A stretch of DNA of 64,000 nucleotides, taken from Xenorhabdus budapestensis (GTDB taxonomy: Bacteria > Pseudomonadota > Gammaproteobacteria > Enterobacterales > Enterobacteriaceae). Under the pieces are notes generated by a model. It had not been told where the DNA came from. It saw only the letters and a program-made list of their open reading frames with translations, and searched no databases. Shown here one piece after another: positions 57,893 through 64,000 of the stretch (positions are counted from its first letter, which is position 1; each line of letters opens with the position of its first letter). The position numbers and the translations under genes were made by a program. The DNA is taken from the NCBI RefSeq assembly GCF_002632465.1, contig NZ_NIBS01000001.1:493669-557668 (forward strand). The letters run 5' to 3'.

Positions 57893-59488
57893 GTGTTAAG
57901 TACAAACAACATTACTATGCAGTTTGGCAGTAAGCCTCTGTTTGAAAACATTTCTGTCAAATTTGGTAACGGTAACCGCTATGGACTGATTGGTGCCAAC
58001 GGAGCGGGTAAATCGACTTTTATGAAAATCTTGGGGGGAGATTTAACACCGACCTCCGGCAATGTTAGTCTTGATCCGAATGAACGCTTAGGTAAATTGC
58101 GTCAGGATCAGTTTGCCTTTGAAGAGTACACTGTATTGGATACAGTCATCATGGGGCACACGGAATTGTGGCAAGTGAAGCAGGAACGTGACCGTATTTA
58201 CGCCATGGCAGAAATGAGCGAAGAAGATGGTTATCGTGTTGCTGATCTGGAAGTCGCTTATGGTGAAATGGATGGCTACAGTGCGGAAGCTCGCGCCGGA
58301 GAGTTATTGCTTGGCGTTGGTATTCCGGTAGAACAGCATTATGGTTTGATGAGTGCAGTTGCTCCGGGTTGGAAATTACGTGTTTTACTGGCACAGGCGC
58401 TATTTTCTAATCCTGATGTTCTGTTGCTTGATGAACCAACCAACAACCTGGATATCGATACTATCCGTTGGTTGGAACAAGTACTGAACGAGCGCGACAG
58501 TACGATGATTATCATTTCCCATGACCGCCATTTCCTGAACACAGTATGTACTCATATGGCTGATCTTGATTATGGTCAATTGCGTCTGTTCTCCGGCAAT
58601 TACGATGAATATATGGTGGCGGCAACTCAGGCACGTGAACGTCTGCTGGCAGATAATGCCAAAAAGAAAGCCCATATTGCTGAATTACAGGCATTTGTCA
58701 GTCGTTTTAGTGCTAACGCTTCTAAATCTAAGCAGGCAACTTCACGTGCCCGTCAGATTGATAAAATTCAGTTAGAAGAAGTAAAAGCTTCCAGTCGCCA
58801 GAATCCATATATCCGCTTTGAGCAGGAGAAAAAACTGTTCCGTAATGCACTGGAGTTAGAAGGTCTGACTAAAGGTTATGACAATGGGCCATTGTTTAAA
58901 AATCTGAATCTGCTGCTGGAAGTTGGCGAAAAAATGGCGGTGATTGGTGAGAACGGTATCGGTAAAACAACATTGTTGAAAATTTTGATCGGTGAAACTG
59001 AACCAAACAGCGGTACGATTAAATGGTCTGAAAATAGCACTATTGGTTATTATGCACAGGATCACGCCAGTGACTTTAATTGTGATCTGACTGTATTTGA
59101 ATGGATGAGCCAGTGGAAGCGTGAAGGCGATGATGAACAGGCGGTACGAAGTGTGCTGGGACGTTTATTGTTCACTCAGGATGATATCAGGAAAAAAGTC
59201 GGCGTATTGTCTGGTGGTGAAAAAGGCCGGATGTTGTTTGGCAAGCTAATGATGCATAAACCAAATATTCTGATAATGGATGAGCCAACCAACCATTTGG
59301 ATATGGAATCTATCGAATCACTAAATCTTGCGTTAGAACTCTATCAAGGCACGTTGATTTTTGTGTCCCATGACCGCGCATTTGTCAGCTCATTGGCCAG
59401 CCGTATCCTGGAAATTAAAGCTGATAAAGTTATTGATTTTAAAGGTACTTATGATGAGTATCTGAGAAGCCAGGGGATTGCTGAGTAA
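57893..59488 (+). CDS. ybiT: ABC-F family ATPase YbiT
   Basis: A soluble ABC-F protein of the EttA/Uup/YbiT/YheS group that works on the ribosome. Two ATPase domains: Walker [10 protein letters not shown] (about 34-42) and GENGIGKTT (about 352-360), each with LDEPTNNLD- or [13 protein letters not shown] Walker B; the linker between them (about 240-300) is Lys/Ala/Gln-rich (P-site tRNA interaction motif). 531 residues against 530 in E. coli, to which it is very similar. The start is GTG, with AAGAG upstream. Confidence 0.95.
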   Translation: MLSTNNITMQFGSKPLFENISVKFGNGNRYGLIGANGAGKSTFMKILGGDLTPTSGNVSLDPNERLGKLRQDQFAFEEYTVLDTVIMGHTELWQVKQERDRIYAMAEMSEEDGYRVADLEVAYGEMDGYSAEARAGELLLGVGIPVEQHYGLMSAVAPGWKLRVLLAQALFSNPDVLLLDEPTNNLDIDTIRWLEQVLNERDSTMIIISHDRHFLNTVCTHMADLDYGQLRLFSGNYDEYMVAATQARERLLADNAKKKAHIAELQAFVSRFSANASKSKQATSRARQIDKIQLEEVKASSRQNPYIRFEQEKKLFRNALELEGLTKGYDNGPLFKNLNLLLEVGEKMAVIGENGIGKTTLLKILIGETEPNSGTIKWSENSTIGYYAQDHASDFNCDLTVFEWMSQWKREGDDEQAVRSVLGRLLFTQDDIRKKVGVLSGGEKGRMLFGKLMMHKPNILIMDEPTNHLDMESIESLNLALELYQGTLIFVSHDRAFVSSLASRILEIKADKVIDFKGTYDEYLRSQGIAE

Positions 59489-59503
59489 CCTCCCGTTTTT
59501 TCA

Positions 59504-59528
59504 GGCCCCGTAGATTAACAACGGGGCC
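59504..59528. terminator. Terminator between ybiT and moeB
   Basis: GGCCCCGT (59504-59511) pairs with ACGGGGCC (59521-59528) around 9 bases, between converging genes. CGTTTTTT lies just before it, which would act as A-run for the minus-strand transcript's complement. Confidence 0.65.
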
Positions 59529-59533
59529 AGTTA

Positions 59534-60289
59534 TTAGCCGTTCTGACATACCTCACACCGCGGATCTTTAGGCAATTTTATCTCACGAAACTGCATCGTC
59601 ATCGCATCGAACAATATTACTTTGCCTCTGGCAATTTCTCCGTATTGAGTCAGCAATTTAATTGCTTCCATTGCCTGTAACGAACCAATAGTGCCTACGA
59701 GTGGTGCCATTACACCTGCTTCAACACAAGTCAGGTTATTTTCACCGAATAATCGGCTCAGGCAGCGGTAGCAAGGTTCTCCTGTTTGATAAGTAAAAAC
59801 CGATAATTGCCCTTCCATGCGAATAGCTGCACCAGAAACCAAAGCTGTTTTATGCCCGTAGCATAATCGGTTGAGTTGCTCACGAATTGCAACATTATCT
59901 GTGCAATCCAGCACAATATCATGCTGACTAATTAGCTGGTCTAAGGCAGGGGCATTCAATAATCCTTCAATGGGATAGATAGTAGTGTGAGGGTTAATTT
60001 CCCATAGTGTTAGTGCTGCTGAATGCACTTTAGCCATACCAATACGTTCATCACGGTGAAGGATCTGACGTTGTAAATTAGAGAGGGAAACAGTATCAAA
60101 ATCCAATAAACTGATTGCTCCGACACCCGCTGCCGTTAAATATTGGGCGGCTGCACAACCAAGGCCGCCCAAACCTACTATCAGCACCTTGGATGATTTC
60201 AATTTTTCTTGTCCGTCAAAATCAAAGTGACGTAGAACAATCTGCCGGTTATAACGCAGGATCTCTTCATCTGTGAGTTCAATAGTCAT
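59534..60289 (-). CDS. moeB: Molybdopterin-synthase adenylyltransferase MoeB
   Basis: E1-like enzyme that adenylates the C-terminal Gly of MoaD so it can receive sulfur. 251 residues (E. coli 249). ATP loop GLGGLGCAAAQYL (about 38-50), ILHRDERIG with the conserved Arg, LDCTDN (about 129-134), and two zinc CxxC pairs (CYRC near 174 and CEVC near the C-terminus). It is downstream of moeA on the same strand (30-base gap), the E. coli moeAB order. The partner moaD is at 33435-33680. Confidence 0.97.
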   Translation of the reverse strand: MTIELTDEEILRYNRQIVLRHFDFDGQEKLKSSKVLIVGLGGLGCAAAQYLTAAGVGAISLLDFDTVSLSNLQRQILHRDERIGMAKVHSAALTLWEINPHTTIYPIEGLLNAPALDQLISQHDIVLDCTDNVAIREQLNRLCYGHKTALVSGAAIRMEGQLSVFTYQTGEPCYRCLSRLFGENNLTCVEAGVMAPLVGTIGSLQAMEAIKLLTQYGEIARGKVILFDAMTMQFREIKLPKDPRCEVCQNG

Positions 60290-60319
60290 TTTTTCAGTGA
60301 GTCACTGGTTTTCATTTAT

Positions 60320-61561
60320 TTATTGATTTTTCAGCAAATGGTTGAAAAATTCGATCTGTACGGTTTCTCCGGTCACAACGGAACCTCGTTCCCGCTCCAG
60401 TACGATAAAGCAATTGCCGAGGCTATATGAACTGAAAATATGTGAACCTTGATGCCCGGTGCTTCGAACTTCTAACTCACCTTGCTTATTGAGTGCAGCG
60501 ATCCCACGCTGGAAATCCAACCTGCCGGGGGATTTTTTCAAAGGTGTTATGACTTTGGCACTGAGTCTCATTGGTGGTTGCCATGCGGTAAAACCCGATA
60601 AGTGTGTAATCAAAGGTTGGACTAATTGGTAGAAAGTCAGCACAGCGGATACCGGATTACCTGGTAAACCACAGAACCACGCATTTTTCAGTTTACCAAA
60701 AGCAAAAGGTTTACCGGGTTTAATCGCCAATTTCCAGAAGCTAATTTCACCCATTTCATCCAAAATCTGTTTAGTGTAATCAGCTTCACCAACGGAAACC
60801 CCGCCACTACTGATAACTAAATCTGCGAGTTCATTGGTTTGTACAAAAGCGTGACGCAGAGCGTCAGGATCATCAGGAATGACACCGAGATCAATAACGT
60901 CACAGTCTAGTTTTTCCAGCATCAGACGAACCGCAAAACGGTTGGTGTCATAAATTTGCCCTGCCTGCAATGGTTCACCAATTGTTTGTAGTTCATCACC
61001 GGTAGAAAAGATTGCAACTTTTAATTTGCGGATCACATTCACTTGCGCAATCCCCAAAGAAGCAAGCAGAGGTAATTGTGCGGTAGAGAGTTTAATACCC
61101 TGTGGCAGGACTGCTGTATTTTGGGCGATATCTTCGCCTATGGTACGAATGTTTTGTCCCTGATGGACAGGGTACGTAAACCGAACGCCTGATTCAGTAA
61201 CTTCTGCTTGCTCTTGCATAACGACAGCATCAGTACCTGCGGGGATCGGGGCTCCTGTCATAATACGAATGCAAGTGCCTACAGGCCATTCCCCTTGAAA
61301 TGGTATACCAGCCAGTACTTTTCCTGCTACAGGTAAAATTTGAGTATGGTTCAGGTCAGTAAGGCGAATAGCATAGCCATCCATTGCTGAGTTATCAAAC
61401 GGGGGAACGTTAATTGGTGAGATAATATTTGTAGCAGTAATACGGCCTGCTGATTGTGTCAGGTTAATTGCTTCTGTTTCAGTAAGAGGAGCGGTTTGTG
61501 TCAGTAGTTTTTCCAGCGCCTGTTCAAGTGAAATTAAACCTGAAGTGTAACAATGATCCAT
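60320..61561 (-). CDS. moeA: Molybdopterin molybdenumtransferase MoeA
   Basis: Inserts molybdate into adenylated molybdopterin, the last general step of Moco synthesis. 413 residues (E. coli 411) from the ATG at 61561, which has GGGAGC upstream; the frame opens ten codons earlier. Conserved [14 protein letters not shown] (about 53-66), [17 protein letters not shown], the MPT-binding [15 protein letters not shown] (about 240-254) and [14 protein letters not shown] (about 300-313). First gene of moeAB. Confidence 0.97.
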   Translation of the reverse strand: MDHCYTSGLISLEQALEKLLTQTAPLTETEAINLTQSAGRITATNIISPINVPPFDNSAMDGYAIRLTDLNHTQILPVAGKVLAGIPFQGEWPVGTCIRIMTGAPIPAGTDAVVMQEQAEVTESGVRFTYPVHQGQNIRTIGEDIAQNTAVLPQGIKLSTAQLPLLASLGIAQVNVIRKLKVAIFSTGDELQTIGEPLQAGQIYDTNRFAVRLMLEKLDCDVIDLGVIPDDPDALRHAFVQTNELADLVISSGGVSVGEADYTKQILDEMGEISFWKLAIKPGKPFAFGKLKNAWFCGLPGNPVSAVLTFYQLVQPLITHLSGFTAWQPPMRLSAKVITPLKKSPGRLDFQRGIAALNKQGELEVRSTGHQGSHIFSSYSLGNCFIVLERERGSVVTGETVQIEFFNHLLKNQ

Positions 61562-61722
61562 GGAAAGCTCCCAATGTGCGGCAAATGGCATGCCTGCATT
61601 ATGGCAAATATCCTTTTAATGGGGAATGGCTGGTACAGATTGACATTTTCCCCATCTTCCCCATCTTTGTACTTCGTGACTCAGGAAGGGATTTCTACTA
61701 GTGGTTTCTGAGCCTTTCGCAA

Positions 61723-62097
61723 TCAATTTAATTGAGGGTCTAAAATATCTATTACTTTAGCTAATACTTCATCAACAACACTAGGTTCAGCCTGTGCCGA
61801 ATAGGTAGCTTTGCGTTCATTCAAATCAAGTGAACGGATCTGGTAACAAAGCACAACACCGGTAATTTTGCCAGTATCGGTACTTGAGCCATCTAGATAT
61901 ACGGTGACAGCTTCAGAACGTGCTATCCCTCCTCCACTGGTAATTGGAACGCAAAGTGCAGTACCTAACTTTTGATTCAGTGCAAATTCAGAGATAACCA
62001 GATAGTAATGCGCCCCTTTAAACTCTCTGCCACTAACGGAATTGCTACTAGTGTGCCAGATTTCACCCTTGCTTGGGACGTTCCTTCTATGCACCAT
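61723..62097 (-). CDS. PemK/MazF-family toxin (ChpB-like)
   Basis: A 124-residue protein of the PemK/MazF endoribonuclease fold: KGEIWHTSSNSVSGREFKGAHYYLVIS (about 10-36), VPITSGGGIAR (about 51-61) and GVVLCYQIRSLDLNER (about 80-95) follow the ChpB/PemK pattern, with HYY in place of the common RP before LVIS. MazF toxins cut mRNA at short motifs. Its ATG overlaps the stop codon of an upstream antitoxin frame (TAATG), the usual coupling, but that antitoxin has lost its N-terminus. It is not part of the moe operon. Confidence 0.82.
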   Translation of the reverse strand: MVHRRNVPSKGEIWHTSSNSVSGREFKGAHYYLVISEFALNQKLGTALCVPITSGGGIARSEAVTVYLDGSSTDTGKITGVVLCYQIRSLDLNERKATYSAQAEPSVVDEVLAKVIDILDPQLN

Positions 62098-62294
62098 TAA
62101 ATCACCTCATTACCAACAGGAGGAGAATTTAGATCGTCGGTTGTTGCTTCGTTGAAAGCCCGTATTTCTGCTTCATCAATGCCTTGCAATAGCTCAGAAA
62201 GAGACTTCCGGCCTCTGGCAATTCTATCCTCTGGTTTGATGCTTATGGTGTCGATATTTTGGCAGGGCTGGCAGAGGGCCCCTGTTTGATGGCT
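62097..62294 (-). pseudogene. Truncated antitoxin (PemI/MazE-like C-terminal part)
   Basis: An open frame of 65 codons ending in TAA that overlaps the toxin ATG by one base. Its last 45 residues (IARGRKSLSELLQGIDEAEI, then a tail ending PVGNEVI) fit the toxin-binding tail of PemI/MazE-type antitoxins. Upstream it is closed by TGA at 62295-62297, and the only candidate start codon is a TTG within SELLQG. The AbrB-like DNA-binding domain expected before the tail is absent. Either the gene is broken or the start is not canonical. Confidence 0.7.
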
Positions 62295-62496
62295 TCAGTT
62301 GTTTGCGGTTAGATAAAAACTACATCGTATGTTTCCATATTATGTTGAAAATATAGGTATGCTGCTCAACTAGAGTATCGTTTACAGTAATGATGGGTAT
62401 GATTAGTGACTAAGAAAAGATGTATATTACATTCATGATTTGTTATAACTAAATAATGACAGTTAAAACAATTAATTAAATAAAGATTTAATCACT

Positions 62497-63675
62497 ATGA
62501 GCAATCAAATCATCGCACCAGGCAGCCGTAACTATCAGGCTATTCAGATTGCATTGAGCGGTTTTCTCGCTTTAGTTGTTGCAATGGGAATAGGACGTTT
62601 TACTTTTACTCCACAAGTTCCATTGATGATCGCAGAATCACAATTCACTCTGACAGAAGCAGGAATTGTTGCTGCATTTAATTACCTTGGCTATTTTGCT
62701 GGCTCTTATGATGCAATGCGGGCACGGCAGTTTGTAGAGTATCGTCTATGGGGCGGATTATGGGGAGCGGTAATTATTACACTTCTGTCAGCCTTGCTGG
62801 ATGGCCCAATATTACACAGTATTGCCCGATTTTTTATCGGCTGGGCGAGTGGTTGGACATTAGTATTGGTGGCAGCATGGGCGAATGATGCACTGGCAAA
62901 ACTGAATCGTCCGGGGCTAAGTGCGGCTGTCTTTGCAGGCACTGGAATTGGAATTTTGATTAGTGGCGCATTGGCGGTAGGGATTCAGTTGTGGGGAATG
63001 AATGCTGCTCAGGCATGGTTTATTTATGGCATTCTGGCCTTGTTGTGCAGTATTTATGCTAGTCGTCATTTGCCGCGTCGTGGAGAATTACATCGCCCAC
63101 AAGCGGCGATCCAGAAACTGACGTTGACTCCAGAAATTAAACGGTTGCTATGGAGTTACAGTCTGGCGGGATTTGGCTATATTCTGCCTGCTACATTCCT
63201 TTCTCAAATGGCCTCTGAACGTTTTCCCGGCAGCCTGTTTGCGCAATTTGTCTGGCCGATATTTGGGGGCGCTTCTGTCATCGGTATTGTACTGGGGATT
63301 CTGTTAAGTCATGTATCGACTGCTCAAGTTCGTTTAGCGATCACACTCTGGCTTCAGGCTCTCGGAATATTGATAGCCGAAGTAATGCCGGGGATTAGCG
63401 GCCTTGTCATTGGGGCATTGTTGGTTGGTGGTGGTTTTATGTGTGTGGTGCAACTGACTTTGCTGTATGGGCGTGAATTAGCACCCAATCATACGCATTA
63501 TATGGCGGGATTATTGACCACAGGTTATGCTGTGGGGCAATTGGTCGGGCCGATGTTGTCTGCTATTTCAACATGGCTGACCGGTAAACTAGAACCTGCT
63601 TTATATATCGCATTTATTGGCTTGGTTATTGCCGGATTGTTGGTGTTTAATCGCAACAGAATTTGTCGGGAATAA
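62497..63675 (+). CDS. MFS transporter, YbfB/YjiJ family
   Basis: A 392-residue 12-span major facilitator. The N-terminus (ALVVAMGIGRFTFTPQVPLMIAE, about 24-46) and NYLGYFAGSYDAMRAR (about 62-77) are typical of the YbfB/YjiJ family. Substrate unknown; relatives are often called arabinose-efflux-like without proof. It precedes folE with a 237-base gap holding a repeat copy. No strong ribosome site is seen before the ATG, only AAAG-rich sequence. Confidence 0.87.
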   Translation: MSNQIIAPGSRNYQAIQIALSGFLALVVAMGIGRFTFTPQVPLMIAESQFTLTEAGIVAAFNYLGYFAGSYDAMRARQFVEYRLWGGLWGAVIITLLSALLDGPILHSIARFFIGWASGWTLVLVAAWANDALAKLNRPGLSAAVFAGTGIGILISGALAVGIQLWGMNAAQAWFIYGILALLCSIYASRHLPRRGELHRPQAAIQKLTLTPEIKRLLWSYSLAGFGYILPATFLSQMASERFPGSLFAQFVWPIFGGASVIGIVLGILLSHVSTAQVRLAITLWLQALGILIAEVMPGISGLVIGALLVGGGFMCVVQLTLLYGRELAPNHTHYMAGLLTTGYAVGQLVGPMLSAISTWLTGKLEPALYIAFIGLVIAGLLVFNRNRICRE

Positions 63676-63710
63676 TCCTGATTTGGTGCATTGATGTAGT
63701 GACGGTATAG

Positions 63711-63781
63711 TTATGAACCTAACTCAATGGATTTCAATATGTGCTGACAAAAATGCGGTTTGAAAGACGACGGGTGACGGG
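63711..63781 (+). repeat. Dispersed palindromic repeat, copy G
   Basis: GGTATAG, ATGGATTTCAATATGTGCTG, a centre, GCGGTTTGAAAGACGACGGG and GGGTAT. The right arm is well kept. It lies upstream of folE. Confidence 0.65.
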
Positions 63782-63806
63782 TATAGCTATATTTGACGTA
63801 GCTATA
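63782..63806. promoter_or_regulatory. Perfect 8-bp dyad upstream of folE
   Basis: TATAGCTA (63782-63789) and TAGCTATA (63799-63806) are inverted repeats around 9 bases, about 107 bases before folE. It could be an operator or the edge of repeat copy G. Confidence 0.35.
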
Positions 63807-63912
63807 TCCGAAGCAGTTATGCACAGTAAAAATGTGAACAGATGTCCCATCAATAGATATCATGTAAGCAGATACCCATCACATAACGGAAGTATTACTC
63901 TTGGAGAAATCA

Positions 63913-64000
63913 ATGTCATCCTTAAGTACAGAAGCCGCGCTGGTGCATTCGGCACTGGTTGCTCATGGTCTTGAAACCCCACTGCGTGAACAGATTTTAG
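63913..64000 (+). CDS. folE: GTP cyclohydrolase I, N-terminal part (runs off the window)
   Basis: The first 29 codons read MSSLSTEAALVHSALVAHGL and then ETPLREQIL, matching the start of enterobacterial FolE. FolE makes dihydroneopterin triphosphate from GTP, the first step of folate synthesis. GGAG lies six bases before the ATG. The gene is cut by the window edge, so its catalytic region is not visible. Confidence 0.88.
   Translation, partial: MSSLSTEAALVHSALVAHGLETPLREQIL

Noticed and set aside
9776..63806. CRISPR array, prophage, insertion sequence or integrase
   Set aside because: I looked for regularly spaced repeats, transposase or integrase motifs and phage structural genes and found none. 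The short dispersed repeats are irregularly placed and are not CRISPR repeats.

Overview
The window is a contiguous stretch of enterobacterial chromosome. Its backbone runs parallel to the E. coli cyd-tol-aroG-mod-bio-uvrB-moa-ybh-dinG-dps-moeBA region, but it has low-to-moderate G+C, AT-rich gaps, and several genes of the E. coli order missing or replaced. Gene content and protein sequences fit Morganellaceae, most likely Photorhabdus or Xenorhabdus. That assignment is inferred from gene order, the apparent loss of nadA beside pnuC, a YopJ-type effector and a dispersed palindromic repeat family; no database was consulted.

Layout. 0.7-3.8 kb: cytochrome bd oxidase operon (cydA, cydB, small cydX, ybgE) behind a 580-base control region with an FNR-like site. 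4.0-9.4 kb: ybgC-tolQRAB-pal-cpoB, the Tol-Pal envelope system. 9.55-9.73 kb: tRNA-Lys(UUU) and a decayed second copy. 9.9-15.6 kb: pnuC with NadR-like boxes, aroG, gpmA, a CAAX-type membrane protease and modF. 15.8-19.8 kb: modE, acrZ and modABC with a ModE operator. 19.9-22.5 kb: ybhA, pgl and an orphan hypothetical. 22.8-27.8 kb: divergent bioA / bioBFCD around a BirA operator. 28.3-30.5 kb: uvrB with a LexA box and DnaA-type boxes. 30.6-34.1 kb: ybhK, then moaACDE (no moaB) behind a Moco riboswitch. 34.3-36.3 kb: ybhL, then an AT-rich insertion carrying a YopJ/AvrA-family acetyltransferase effector. 36.5-42.3 kb: ybhRSFG exporter and its TetR regulator cecR. 42.6-50.8 kb: rhlE, dusC, metY, a GlsB-type protein, sseA, a small repeat-containing membrane protein and dinG. 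50.9-57.6 kb: an accessory-looking run (PhnA-domain protein, dps, rhtA, LOG-family protein, GNAT, broken GNAT, MFS, atypical SDR, Gfo/Idh oxidoreductase). 57.9-63.7 kb: ybiT, moeB, moeA, a PemK/MazF-like toxin with a headless antitoxin, and a YbfB-type MFS. The start of folE runs off the right edge.

How the genes work together. Molybdenum metabolism is strongly represented: uptake (modABC), control (modE), cofactor synthesis (moaACDE, moeB, moeA) and a cofactor-sensing riboswitch. Biotin synthesis is complete from bioC onward. The nicotinate branch appears reduced to salvage: pnuC is kept and nadA is missing from its usual place. The best candidate for host interaction is the YopJ-family gene at 35337-36275. 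It keeps the His/Glu/Cys triad with family-typical spacing and sits alone where E. coli carries ybhM-ybhQ. Other accessory signals are a seven-copy palindromic repeat family, an in-frame 9-bp tandem repeat in a small membrane protein, a toxin whose antitoxin has lost its DNA-binding half, a GNAT pseudogene and a tRNA remnant.
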